A stretch of DNA of 64,000 nucleotides, from the NCBI GenBank assembly GCA_002104905.1, contig MCFE01000026.1:166791-230790 (forward strand). Direction: 5' to 3'. The stretch's first letter is position 1. Each line of letters starts with the position of its first letter. The position numbers and the translations under genes are program-made. This DNA is from Basidiobolus meristosporus CBS 931.73. Its lineage: Eukaryota; Basidiobolomycota; Basidiobolomycetes; Basidiobolales; Basidiobolaceae. The notes under the pieces were generated by a model. It saw only the letters and a program-made list of their open reading frames with translations, was not told the DNA's origin and searched no databases. Shown here one piece after another: positions 1-11,808 of this stretch.

Positions 1-204
1 ATACGAATCGTGCTTAACCTTCACACCGTTGCTCCTGAGAACCTTAATTCGAAAAGTTTGCCCAATGATGATTGGGCCCTGCCAAGAAGAGGGACCCTCA
101 AGAGGGCCACAAAATATCGGAAGGATGCATGCGATGAGCAATAAAAATTCTGGATATCCATAAGGGGATCCATCTTTTTCCTTAATTCAGGACTTTGTGC
201 AATC

Positions 205-675
205 ATGGTAAGTGACTATGAGGTTTCTAAGCGATGGATGGATTGGTCAACATTCGAAGATTCCGCTCATGTCGCTCATGTCCCCGCTGTTGTAGAAGCA
301 CCTACTGATTGCCCATCTTTCTTATAGACCACAAAGAGAAGAAATCACGGACGTAACAAGAGTGGACGCGGTCACGTTAAGCCTGTCCGTTGTGTCAACT
401 GCGCTCGCTGCGTCCCCAAGGACAAGGCCATCAAGCGTTTCACCATCCGTAACATGGTTGAATCTGCTGCCGTCCGTGATCTCAAGGAGGCTTCTGTCTA
501 CGCTGAATATGCTCTCCCCAAGCTCTATGTCAAATTGCACTACTGCATTTCTTGCGCTATCCATCAGCACATTGTCCGTGTTCGTTCCAGCGTAGGTCGT
601 AGAGTCAGAACCCCCCCTCCTAGATTCAGATTTGACCGTGATGGCAAGAAGGCCACTGCCACCAAGTCTGCTTAA
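205..675 (+). CDS. RPS26: 40S ribosomal protein eS26
   Basis: Small-subunit ribosomal protein eS26, near the mRNA exit channel. Exon 1 is only the ATG (205-207); an intron with GTAAGT donor and TATAG acceptor spans 208-327; exon 2 (328-675) completes a 116-residue protein, the usual family length. It opens [20 protein letters not shown], carries the zinc-binding cysteine pairs CVNCARC and YCISC, and ends in a basic Lys/Ala tail. The ATG-only first exon recurs in the eL20 gene here (three codons). The call rests on near full-length recognition of a very conserved family. Confidence 0.97.
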
Positions 676-855
676 ACCAGGATAATTAGTCCACTACGTC
701 AATAAAGGCTATTTGTTTCCTTCGATGTTGGTGCATGTTGTCAGGACATACAACTAGAATGGGTTTATTATTCAGATTCATATTAGATTCAGCAATTACA
801 TTTTACGGCGGTGTATAGCAGTGAGGGGTTGCAGTCAATATACATGGTGCAGGAA

Positions 856-3800
856 TCATCTCCTGTCGGGGAGACCGGACAAGAAAGAAAGCACAGCATT
901 GATACTGCTGGCGAAATAGCTGGCTTGAGTAGCTTTGGACCCAACCGTACATGTGAAGATGCTTTTGTCAGGCTGGGCCAATTGTAAGTGTTCTAGGACC
1001 TCAAACATATCCTCATCAGTCCGATCATCCCCGATAGCTACGATGAAATCTGCGTCTGGATTGGCTTCCAGTACGCGGTGAACCGCGTTACTCTTGGACA
1101 CCGAGCGTGGGAGCACCTAAAAGAGGCCAGATCAATGCCATGCTTCAGGGACAATTAGACGTTAAACTACCTCAAGGTTCTTGCTAACCGCAACAACATG
1201 AATAGGATACACGGTTCCAAGTGAGTCTTGGATGTGGTTCTGACATTCTGCTGCTTGCCAAGCACTGGAAAACGGGTTGGTAAACAGAGTGATACACGTG
1301 TGCTTGTTGACAACAAAACGACATACCCATAAGAAGTATTATCTGCCAGGCGGTAATCCCATACAAGCGCCACTTCCTTGGATTCGATGAACGATCCTAA
1401 ACCCAAGAGGTTAGATATCGGTGAGTGCAGCAGGGGAGAATGGGATGCACACAAACCTGGAGTACGTTCAGTGTAGTATTCAAATATCTAATCAGAGTGT
1501 GTTAACAATGAGCACTTCCACATTGCTCTCACACGTACGGCCTTACCTCCTTGACCTTCCCTTGCCAGCTGAAGTCGTTGTCAGACAGTAGACGCTCCCA
1601 TTTCGAATTCTGGTGCTTGATAAAACAGCCATTCTCGGCACTAAGAAACAGAACGCTCAGTCAGCACAAATCCATGAGAGATCGAAGCAGTCCGGATCGG
1701 TTACCTGAAGCCCAAGTTCGGGATATTTTTGAATACTTCGTCGAGCGATGCTGTGGTTCTACCGCTCATAATATAAACTATGTTCTTCGGATCGCTAGTC
1801 AAGCTCTCAAGAAGCGTTTTAACTCTGTCAAATGATGCAGGGTTGGAGTGAGCCCGGATGTATGGGGCCAGGGTGCCATCATAATCAAGGAAGAAAAGCC
1901 TCTTCTGGCTGCCTTGATACGCTGCCTTCGCAACAAACGGTGTTATGTGTGGGATCTGGACCGAGCTACGACGTTCCCCGTGAGCTTTATCGAGCTCATC
2001 CAAGAAGCTCTCCGCCCAAAACTGTGCCGAGTTGGTAACCACATTGTCATATAGCTCCTTCCACCGGTAGGCTCTCTCGTCATCCGGCATCGACAGTGAT
2101 TCATTGATGGCTTCTGCCAGTTGGCGAGTATCCCATGGGTTCACACGAATCGCTGCAGCCCCAAAACTACCATAGGTGCCGGCGAACTCACTAATGATCA
2201 GCGGACTACATTTCTTCTCCTGGCACATCACGTACTCATGAGAAGTCAGGTTCATTCCATCTCTTAGAGAGGTGATCATAAAGGAGTCCGCGACCGTGAG
2301 AAGGGCCAGGTATTGGTAATAGTCGATGTCTTGATGCAAGTATATCACCGGTTGGTAGGACAGGCTTCCATATTTGGAGTTGATCCGCGAAGCAATATCA
2401 GACACTTGTCCCTGGAGTTCGTTGTGTTCGGTGGTGGGGAGTGAGACCTGTAGGAGACTGACCTATAGTGCACATCGATGGTTAATCCGTATGCTGACGA
2501 CTCGCCACAAGACCAGTCAATTACCTTTCCCAGCCAGTCTGGATACATGCTCAAGAATTTCTCAAATGCCAGCATCTTTTGCCTCACACCTTTGACATAA
2601 TCAAGCTTATCGCGACCGATCACCAGCTTCTTGTCACCATATTTCTCTCTCAACGAAGTGGCGATGTCAGTGACATCGGGACTATTTCTAGAGGGACAAT
2701 CGATTACTTTAGCCGACAATCATAGGGCCGCTGTTAACCAGATAACACGTACCTTTTCTCGATGAGCGCCTTCGCATCGATGCCTGTAGGTTGGTAGAAA
2801 TGGCATGTTTAGTGGCTGTGAACGACAGGTGCATAATCGTCAACCATACCGATAGGGAAGATTCCGACCGAAATGAATCTATCATCGACTTGAATTCCTT
2901 TGGGCGAGGATTCGTATGACAGAATTCGACTGCAGTTCTCAAGGAAATGCCGGGCAAATGAATAAGTCTGCATGGCGACCCTGTGAGTTGATGGGCTTGA
3001 TCAGACACTACAGTCAGATGAGAGGCTTACCTGAAATCCAACCAAATCAGCGCCCAAAACCCCCTCCAGGATCTGACGACGCACTGTTCACCGCGTGTTA
3101 ACTACGTACACACTCAAGTCAACGTGATGAAATACTAACCATGAAGACATCTGAAGATTTCCGAACTAGGGAATGGGATATGGAGGAAGAAACCAATCTT
3201 AGCCTCGGGGATTTTCTCGCGAATCATTGCTGGCAGAAGCATAAGGTGATAATCGTTGACCCAAACTGGTATCGAGGCGGTTAGTAACTGGAGAAACCGC
3301 CAGGGGATCCATGAATGGCTTACTTATATCCCCAGGCTGATACACCTCAACAACAGCGTCGGCAAACTTTCTGGTCACCGACAGACAGTGTTGCCACGCC
3401 TCATCCTCATACCCAAGAGACTGTGGGTACTCCGGAAGAATATAATGGAACATTGGCCACAGTACCTAAATCTAGCATTAGCTTTGATCAATCTTGTGTA
3501 ATCGTACTGTAGGTCACCTGTTTGCAAAACTTGTTATAATGACCGTCCATCTCATCATCGGAGAGGAAGACCGGATGGCAATCATATTTGCTTTTCAACT
3601 CCTCCTTGATCGCGTGGCGATTCCGCTCACTAAGCTCTTCAGTAGATATGGACAAGGTGCCAATCCATGTCCTGGATCCCAGTTTATCCGCGATGGAGTT
3701 CACTGCGTTGTGTAAGCCAATATTTCCCACTGAGCATGGGGTCACTCTCCACGGGGAATCCGGCGAGGTAGCTGAGACGGACTTTCTTCTTTGATGCTTT

Positions 3801-4126
3801 TTCGGAGAGGTTTTGTTTTCTTTTGCGGAGACAGGAGGGGTGACTGCCGGCGAGCGTGTTGGAGAAGCATTCCTGCTACGAGGGATGCTGAAATCTCTCT
3901 CGGGTCTAGGATCCGTTAGTTCCTTTTTCTTCTGCATCATACGTTCGATTAAACTTCCTTGCGGCTCATTTCGTACGTTATCTATGGATATTTTGGGAGG
4001 TCCAGGCTGGGATTTAACTGTGCTTTCAGAGGTGGCGATCACCTTATCCTCCCAATCGAAGGAAACGGTCTGTGGAAGAAAGAGGGAGGCCACAATCACA
4101 TTCTTTCCAACTTGATCAAAGGACAT
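856..4126 (-). CDS. TPS2: Trehalose-6-phosphate phosphatase (TPS/TPP two-domain protein)
   Basis: Cytosolic enzyme that dephosphorylates trehalose-6-phosphate to trehalose. Thirteen exons can be joined in phase: 4126-3518, 3465-3324, 3265-3140, 3083-3031, 2967-2850, 2783-2753, 2687-2525, 2462-1705, 1640-1547, 1487-1457, 1396-1327, 1264-1171, 1116-856, giving 849 aa. After a Ser/Pro-rich N-terminus comes a GT20 (trehalose-phosphate synthase-like) domain with [30 protein letters not shown] and [15 protein letters not shown] phosphatase domain follows, with the catalytic [12 protein letters not shown] and the distal acidic [10 protein letters not shown], so the phosphatase should be active. In characterised Tps2 proteins the GT20 half is inactive; here several sugar-binding motifs remain, so a bifunctional enzyme is not excluded. 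Confidence 0.92.
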
Positions 4127-5097
4127 GGCTTTACTGGGCTTCGGAGGTTCTTAGAAAGGGGAGGGAAGTTTATTGCGCTCAGTGACGTTTTACCTTTAAC
4201 ACTAGAACAAGTTGATTACGAGGAACTCTACAAATAGGGGCTTTGAAATAAACTTTAAGGTGAGGAATGGGAAGTAGACTTGGTTCTGGTAGATATATAT
4301 ATATATCCTGGGCTTTTAAGCTGATTTGAATAGATAGGAAAGCTATTAGGGCGATCATTTCTACAATATCGATTAGACCAAATAGCAGCATTAAATTTTA
4401 CACATGACGTAGCCAGCGACGTCACAAATCAACCCAAATTGAAGAAATCCAGTCAACCATCATGTAAGATATGCCACCAAATCAACAACCACTGTATAGT
4501 GGTCAAGTCATGGTTATTCCAGGATGCTTTTCATAATTGGCAGGCGGTGGAGAGATTGCTGAAGCTCTTCATTTACTGCCGCCCAGCGAACTAAGCCACA
4601 TTTGATCTGCGATTCCGCCTGGCAGATTTGATCAGAATACTGAGTACTAGTACACGTGGAGTGACCGAGAGCGGCGGCCATAAACCCAATATAGCTGCAT
4701 GCTACGTACTTTCCGATTAAATTAATTAAGCCATTCTTCCCATCAGCGAGTACAATGATTGGTGACTGCCGTATATAGGGAAAGCCCCACATCCACAAGT
4801 ACCTAATCCTAGGTGGCACATTCTAGAAAGGCCAGCATTCTTCACGTTCCGATCACCAAGAACATTAACCAACATGATTAAATCAGCGCCGAATATGTAA
4901 ACCAGGAATCAGGATGATGATTAAGCAAACCACGCCGCACGTCGCACACCAGCAAGCAAACCTGGAGTGTTCCTCAATCTGAAATTTTCCAAACTGCCCA
5001 ATCAACTTTCGGCCAGGTGAAGTTGGGTGATTGGGAATTAAAAGAAATTGAACGGCTTATTTGTAGGTTCTCTCTTTTGCGTGTGAGGATCACTTCA
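4127..5097. promoter_or_regulatory. Divergent intergenic region TPS2 / eL20 with AGGGG elements
   Basis: No gene seen. Two AGGGG pentamers (4157-4161 and 4236-4240) lie 31 and 110 bp upstream of the trehalose phosphatase start. In yeasts AGGGG/CCCCT is the general stress element of trehalose genes; relevance here is inference. A short AT dinucleotide tract lies near 4290-4306. The eL20 start is at 5098. Confidence 0.35.
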
Positions 5098-5810
5098 ATG
5101 GGTAGAGTAAGTGTTGTTTACCAGTAGCTGTATTCTCTGTTGCTGATGTGAAAGAGTACAATGGAACCTACGTTATCATCCATCATTAAGCGATAGCCAT
5201 CCATCTATGGGGCAGGCGCGATGTGTACCCCATCACCAAAGAGAACCTTGTGTGTGAACAAGTACTGACATTTTGACTATTACTAAAGTTGCACGAATAT
5301 CAAATTATCGGCCGTAAGCTTCCTTCGGAGAAGGAGCCAGTCCCAAGACTCTTCCGTATGCGCATCTTCGCTCCCAACGAAGTCGTCGCCAAGAGCCGCT
5401 TCTGGTACTTCTTGACCAAGCTCAAGAAGGTCAAGAAGGCCGCCGGTGAGATCGTCTCCCTTAACGAGATCTTCGAGAAGAACCCCTTGAAGATCAAGAC
5501 TTTCGGAATCTGGCTTCGTTACGATTCCCGCTCCGGTACCCACAACATGTACAAGGAATACCGTGAATTGACCCGCAACGACGCTGTTGAGGCTTGTTAC
5601 CAAGATATGGCTGCCCGCCACCGTGCTCGTTTCAGATCCATTCAAATCATTCGTGTTGCTGAGGTTGCCAACGCCGATGTTCGTCGTCCCTACATTAAGC
5701 AACTTATGGTTCCCAAGCTTCGCTTCCCTCTTCCTCACCGCGTTGCTCGCCCCGCTAACAAGGCCAACCGCAGTCTTTTCATTGCTAAGCGCCCTTCTAC
5801 TTTCTATTAA
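5098..5810 (+). CDS. RPL20: 60S ribosomal protein eL20 (RPL18A type)
   Basis: Large-subunit ribosomal protein eL20. Exon 1 encodes only Met-Gly-Arg (5098-5106); the intron runs 5107-5288 with GTAAGT donor and AAAG acceptor; exon 2 (5289-5810) starts [12 protein letters not shown]. The total is 176 residues, as expected. Hallmarks include [19 protein letters not shown], the [13 protein letters not shown] segment, and the C-terminus IAKRPSTFY. The three-codon first exon is fixed by the conserved start MGRLHEYQ. Confidence 0.97.
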
Positions 5811-5930
5811 GCTAAACATCATTTCCAATTTCCTTTCTGTTCGTTGAATAAACAAGCAACAGACTCGATCTATCATTTATTTCATTGCATTTATATATAT
5901 CATCTGTTTTAGAACTATGCAATGGGAAAC

Positions 5931-7268
5931 TCATGGAAGCTGGATTCCTCGAGATTCTAAAAGGTTGGTGAACTTGATGAACTGCTCAGCCGTAACATCT
6001 TCGGGCCTCTGGCTGTCTTCCATTCCGGCCAGGGGGAGCAACTCCAAAAGCTCTTTGTCGAAGTCCCTAAGAAGAAGATGTTAGCAGGGGCGTTGGCGAG
6101 CCCAGGGGGAAAGAAATAGGCAAACTTGATGATGCGGGCGACGGTTTTTCTTCTTTTTGCAAAGAAAAATCGGGCCACCACTTCCAGCGTGCTATAGGAG
6201 AAGTCGACATGATCATATTTGGGTAGCAACTGAACAACGCATGCGTCGACCTAGGGAGGTGGTCAGTACCTGTAGGTGCAGATAACTCATGTGGACCCAC
6301 CTTGGGTTTGGGAACGAAGACCGATGCTGGCACGTTGTATGTTTTCTTGACATTACATATTGATTGAGCCATGATCGAAATTCTACCGCGGTCTCTGGTG
6401 GATGTGGGCGCAGCGATTCTCTGAATTAGATCCAAGTCAACCAACTATGCTACACATACATACGGCTATCTGTTGAACAGCATACCTCGCCCACTTCTTT
6501 CTGAAACATGAGGGTCATACTGATATTCCTGAACTCGAAAATCCCCTCTCTTTTAGAAACCATCTTGAGCCATTGGATCAGGAGAGGTGAAGCGATATTG
6601 AAGGGAAGATTGCCCACTAAATGGACGCTGTTGATTTCCTTGGCATCTGCTTGGCTTGAGTATGCACCCACATTACGAAAGAATGCACATGAAAGGCGTA
6701 CCTTTGATCGACGAAATTCCAACCCTTTTCAATATATCCTTGTGGTCAAGGGTCAACATATCCCCTTGGATTACTTTCAACCGATTCCCCGTAGCATCGG
6801 ATAATTGCTATTGTTAACAGTGCAAGGTTATATTCATGCTGCGCACAAGGGTGAGATTTTGCGAGGTTACATTTAGTGTTGGTAAAAACCGGTCATCCTT
6901 CTCAACAACGACTACATTCCTTGCGCCGGCCCCAAGAATTGATCTGGTTAGAAGCCCCGGTCCTAACAACGTTTGATTCAATAAGCATTCGGTGACCATA
7001 GGGTTTTGAAAATATTTACCTGGGCCAACCTCTACCACCAAACTTTGGTTCAGATCGAGATTGGCGGTTTTTATGATCTTGTCTGTTGATTTCCGAATGC
7101 AGCATATGGTTAGTACTGAATAGTCGAGAGTTCTTCCATTCCGACCGTACCAGTGACATTGCGGTCGAGAATAAAGTTTTGACTAAGCTGTTGTCTTGCC
7201 GTCAAGCCGTATATTTTAATCAAATCTCTTACAGCCGGAAGCGGCGGGAGCTGTACTGGTGGTCTCAT
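5931..7268 (-). CDS. Mitochondrial rRNA dimethyladenosine transferase (TFB1M type)
   Basis: KsgA/Dim1-family methyltransferase that dimethylates two adenosines in the 3' hairpin of small-subunit rRNA. It looks mitochondrial because it matches the TFB1M subgroup. Exon 1 (7268-7151) encodes MRPPVQLPPLPAVRDL and then LTARQQLSQNFILD; the next exon gives the SAM-binding VVEVGPGPGLLTRS. Motif IV is GNLPFNIASPLLIQW, followed by MFQKEVGE. Further on, ISIMAQSICNVKKTYNVPAS and VFVPKPKVD are typical of TFB1M. The last intron uses a GTTTGC donor and the final exon ends ESRGIQLP before the stop at 5931. The gene is divergent to the BORCS8-like gene, with 186 bp between starts. Confidence 0.85.
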
Positions 7269-7454
7269 TATCTACTTTCTATACTATGAACACACTATCA
7301 AGCACTTTCCCCGCACAGTTCTTGACTAGGTGGTGATGGAGATTTAGAGAAAATTTCCGGAAATTTTCGGGGGGAAAATATTCTCGAATACTTTGGGGTC
7401 CAGTATTATATACGGAATCTCACTGAAAAGCAACTTGTATCTTTTGCACCTCAA
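7269..7454. promoter_or_regulatory. Short bidirectional promoter with a perfect 20-bp palindrome
   Basis: The 186 bp between the divergent starts (7268 minus, 7455 plus) contains GAAAATTTCCGGAAATTTTC at 7349-7368, identical to its reverse complement and centred almost exactly midway. A homodimeric regulator site serving both genes is the simplest reading. This is inference; the palindrome is directly visible. Confidence 0.5.
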
Positions 7455-8119
7455 ATGACTAATCTGAACATGGAAGCCCGCAAGAAACCCCATTCACAAA
7501 CGCCTAGGATGCTCAAACTGCGCACGTATGATCCTTCGCCATCTGGGACACTTTTATCATCAGTGCAAAATGAGGTTCCTGTCATTCAACTTCAAGGGGA
7601 CAATGTAGAATCAGCTGCCGCGAACCTCAACCATATTTTCGCCTCGAAGAAACCGGTGAGCGAAGTCGGGTACCCCCTTGGTGGAACCAGCACATACAAT
7701 GCCAACAAAGCGAAAAGCAGAAAAGGTACGTGCGGTTCTTATTTATCCAAGATAACTCATATTGACACGACTGTAACAAGTGGGTATTAGCTTTGCCAAC
7801 ACTACGCAAGCCTTGTGCAAAGATGCGTCAATGTACTTGTACAAAACAAACGAGAGGATCCACCTTAAGCTACCGCATATCGTACGAGAGAAGGTACCGT
7901 AGACTGGCATATTGGCTCCTCCAAGTAAACTGACTTTGGATATCTCAGAGAGAATTACGTAGTATTGTGGAGGCCATAAACATCGCCGATTCAGATCTCC
8001 GAGACGGAGCAGTAGCACTTGACGCTCTACGGTCAATGGAAAACATGAAGAGTACGATCGATTTAGCTCAAAGGACCATCGAATTGATGGAGCACATAAA
8101 CGAAACCAGTCCCAGATAA
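7455..8119 (+). CDS. BORCS8-like small helical protein
   Basis: Three exons join in phase: 7455-7725, 7781-7893 and 7949-8119, giving 184 aa. The N-terminal 90 residues look disordered. The C-terminal part (SFANTTQALCKDASMYLYKT, then HLKLPHIVREK, then a helix ending RTIELMEHI) has the layout of BORC subunit 8 (MEF2BNB): a short helix ending in a hydrophobic LP-containing segment, then two more helices. BORC recruits Arl8 to lysosomes or vacuoles for kinesin coupling. The family call is tentative. The second exon could also use the acceptor at 7790, but 7780 keeps the SFANTTQ frame. Confidence 0.45.
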
Positions 8120-8426
8120 ACCAGAAATTGGAATTTGATTATCATGCAGCAGGTGGTAAGGGGAATTTTATGAATGCTGATGATTTTTCTTTTTTTTTGT
8201 CGGATGCGACGCGGGACTTCATGGAATCGATTCTGATGTCTTTTTCATAGGCGTGTCTTGGGACCAGTTCCTTCTTTCTCGTATTGGTTTTAATCCTTGG
8301 GGAACATCAAGTAGGCATTGTTTTTACGTTAATAGATGGCTCGGTCATAGTAGATGGATTCCGCGCCAGTGTCAATTCGCTTTCAACAATTCTAACTCTT
8401 CGGTTTTGCTCACTGCAGATCTCATT

Positions 8427-8897
8427 ATGTCGGCTGATCTTACCTGGCTCCTTGTTAAGGATAACTCTAGCTTCCTTGTTAAGCGTAGCGGTGTTCAATT
8501 CACCACCGAACCTAACAACCTTACCAACTTGAACTCCTTCAAGTACTCTGGTTTGGCCAACGCCAAGGTTGTCGGTGTTGAGGCCAATGCTTCCGGTAAG
8601 GGAGTTGTTCTCACCACCAAGAAGCAATCTGTTTCCAGCGGTAAGCCCGGTAAATCTTTCCAAAAGGTTGCCATCTCTGGTTCCTCCCGTAGAGCCGCCA
8701 AGAGCATTGTCAATGCTACTGCCCGCTCTGGCTACCGTGCTGACTTGCGCAAGGTAAGTTGACATTAAGCGAGTTCATTGGAGTCTCTTTTAACCAATCA
8801 TGTTTAGGCTGCTCTCGGCCGTCTTTCTGCCATTCTTGCCGCTCAAAAGCCCAAGAAGGTAACCAAGAAGGCTGGTCGTAGTACCCTCCGCAAGTAA
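8427..8897 (+). CDS. RPL28: 60S ribosomal protein eL28
   Basis: Large-subunit protein eL28, 138 residues from exons 8427-8753 and 8808-8897; the intron has a GTAAGT donor and TTTAG acceptor. It starts MSADLTWLLVKDNSSFLVKR, contains FTTEPNNLTNLNSFKYSG, and ends in the basic tail KKAGRSTLRK. The upstream open frame from 8253 has no family similarity; the conserved MSADL start decides the initiation codon. eL28 is absent from Saccharomyces but present in most eukaryotes, in keeping with a non-Saccharomyces fungus. The gap 8120-8426 holds a T-rich tract and probably the 5' UTR. Confidence 0.95.
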
Positions 8898-9215
8898 ATT
8901 CACAAAGATAGCTTAAACCGAGTATCATTGTGCATTTCCAGCGTAACTTTCGACTAATGTTATTTCCTACACCTTGTTTAATAAACATGATTACTACGCT
9001 TCAAAGTAACTGGATTAAACCAACTCTTATTCCATGTGATGTGATTAGTAATGTTTTGATCTGATCGACGAAAAGCGCACTGTGCGACCTTTTACGATCC
9101 TTGCATTGATCATCCTGCATCCCAACATTCAATTGGAATTAGTCTGACAATCATCCAAACCGACATATACATAGATCAAGGGAACTTCTTCGTAGTGCAA
9201 CAACTTTACCAATCC

Positions 9216-11592
9216 ATGGAAGAAAGTAAATTTGACGTTATTGTGCTTGGTACGGGGCTTGTGGAATCCATCCTTGCTGGGTATTTACAGTATTCGTAGG
9301 TGCAATTTCTCCTACCTTTACTGATTCACCTTGTTTGCAAAGTGCCCTATCGAGGGTCGGGAAGACGGTCCTTCATTTAGATAACAACCAGTACTACGGT
9401 GGAAGATGGACAGCCCTCACTCTAGTTGATTTTATTCAGCATTTTCAAAAAATACTTGGTAATTTTCGGGTGCCATTCGAGCCCTCCATTTCGAAGTTAA
9501 CTTGTATATCCTCCTCTTAGTGGAAAAGATTGACTCCGCTCAAAGCAACCAAGGTAGTGTCTTAGCTTCAATACCAAGTTTGTGGACCCACCCACTAATG
9601 AGGAACAGCTCCAGCTACTGACCCCGATCCAGGGGCCATCGACTTTTTCAGCAATTACGCAAACAGCTTCAAAGATATAGATATGCAAATTTACCCTGAA
9701 GCTTCGGAAGGTGACTCCCCGGCTGAAACGGAGGTGGAAACTTCAGAGGAAGTTGCGAATTTTATACAGGAGCTCATTGGCTTGTTATCGGCGCAAAGCA
9801 CCTGCTCCACGATCGCACAGAAAATAGAAGCCTTCGCTAAACTCACGCTCGGGCTCAACGGCCGAGAGTCCGAGGGCGCCGTTGCCGTAGAGTCAACACG
9901 TCAAGCGATCTTACTCAAGTCTCGGTGGACGGGGGAGCAAAATGGACAGGAATCTCTAGTTCGATCATGCGTCAGCAGGCTAAGCAATGCCATCTCCCGA
10001 ATCACAACCTTGCTCCAACGCAGCAGACAGTACAATCTTGAATTGGCGCCCAAGCTTCTTTGTTGTAGCGATCGGTTGATTGATGATTTGGTTGCGTCCG
10101 GGGTTTCCCGGTACTTGGATTTCAAATTGTTGGAAGGGACTTACATGGGATGGTCAGGGAAATACGACAAGGTACGTTGCCAAAGAACCTTCGCCTTGAA
10201 TCCATGCCAACTGATCTACGATCTAGGTGCCATGCTCTAAAGAAGATATATTTACCAGCAAAAACCTGAGCCTCATCGAAAAGCGGAAGCTCATGAAATA
10301 CCTGACTTACGCGATGGACACTTCCGCAGACCCCACCATCATCAATGGTAAGTTGGTAGACTTCGACAGCAGCGGGAGTACGGGAGCTAACCCAAACACT
10401 CAGAATACCAGGACCAACCTTTCGACAAGATGTTGCGGGAGAAGTTTCTGATCAAAGACAACCTGTTGAATGCGGTGATGTACTCAATCGCGTTGATCCC
10501 CACCGGAAAGGAGGCAGAAGGTATTTACCATGATCCGTGGATTCCATCGAGCTGAGAGTTCTGACCCTCCCTGTAGTCACCAGTGCTCTGGGAATGGAGC
10601 GAACCCAGAGATATCTGAAGGCGTTGGGTAGATACGGGAACTCCGCTTATCTTCATACCATGTATGGCAGCGGCAGCGAGATTTCCCAAGGATTTTGTCG
10701 GTAGGTACCATTTGGAACATCCCCACGCTGGCCATTCCTAAAGCACCCACAGACTTTCTGCTGTGTATGGGGGTACATACATGCTAGGACACAACATCAC
10801 CAACATCCACTTCAAAGAGGACGATCAAGTGTTTGAAGTCGCCTGCCAAGACGACCACACCTTCGAGGCACCGCTCATCGTCGCATCCAGTGACTATCAA
10901 TCAAAGCACCTTAACTGCTCCCAAGAGATCAAGTAAGCACTTGTTTAGCCGCGCCAATCACCACCTCTGTTGCTTACACACAAGGTCTTAGGACAACGGC
11001 GATATCGCGGGGGGTTTTTTTGCTCAATAAGCCAGTGTTTCCCGAGAGCCAATTAATTAAAATTGTCACACCGCCCTCGTTTGTCAATAATCAAAATCCG
11101 GTATTTGCCCTACAGGTGAACAATGGAGTACAGGCATGTCCCAAGGATCAGTGTAGGTACAGTTTGAGGCACCAGGCGCAGCACACCCTCACTAACAAAG
11201 CCCTCAGTCGTTGTGTATATGTGGACTCTCTCCTCCAGCACTGCCCGAGAGGATCTTTTCGAAGTGGCAGAGTCACTGCTGAGCCTCGACGGTGCCCATG
11301 GTAAGTGGCCGCTATCTAGTCTGTCCAGTGCCACGCTCGAACCTAACTCTGCGTAGAAGAGAAGCCGGAGGTCCTTGTTTCCTTGTTCTATCAACAGACC
11401 GTAATCAAACCAGATCTGACCGATAAAGCACCCATGAACCTATTCTTGACCAGTGATCCAGATCACGAAATTGATTTCGCCAACATCGCACAAGAGGCCC
11501 ACGAAATATTCAAGCGAATCTGCCCTGGTGACGAATTTCTAGAACCCACGCCCGACCCCGAAATCGAGGCAGAGTATGTTCACACCGAATGA
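9216..11592 (+). CDS. MRS6: Rab escort protein (REP / Mrs6)
   Basis: Presents newly made Rab GTPases to Rab geranylgeranyl transferase. Multi-exon. The N-terminus MEESKFDVIVLGTGLVESIL has the GxGxxxS dinucleotide-fold motif; then comes KTVLHLDNNQYYGG. An acidic linker (about 9700-9900) is followed by LAPKLLCCSDRLIDDLVASG, SRYLDFKLLEGTY, PCSKEDIFTSKNLSLIEKRK and LMKYLTYAMD. Later segments include ALGMERTQRYLKALGRYGNS and YGSGSEISQGFCRLSAVYGG. The EKRKLMKYLTYAM region and the long insert favour REP over RabGDI. It ends about 216 bp from the convergent RER1 gene. Exact boundaries of the middle exons (10500-11380) were only partly traced. Confidence 0.88.
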
Positions 11593-11808
11593 CTGGTGTA
11601 ATAAAGAGCCTATCGAGCCGAGTGGCTGGTGGGGTAGTGAGCCTATTCGGAGGGTTTATTTATTTCGAGTCTTTAGTGCATTACTTCGCTCTACTAGATT
11701 TAGGCAAACATCAACGAATACAAATTATAGATACATGAAGAATAACGGGTGATGGGCGACAATTGGATAGATTATACTCCAGGTAAGCCAAAAGCCTCGC
11801 AACACTGC

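Noticed and set aside
8253-8426. N-terminal extension of eL28
   Set aside because: The conserved family start MSADLTW is at 8427; upstream residues resemble nothing and are probably 5' UTR.
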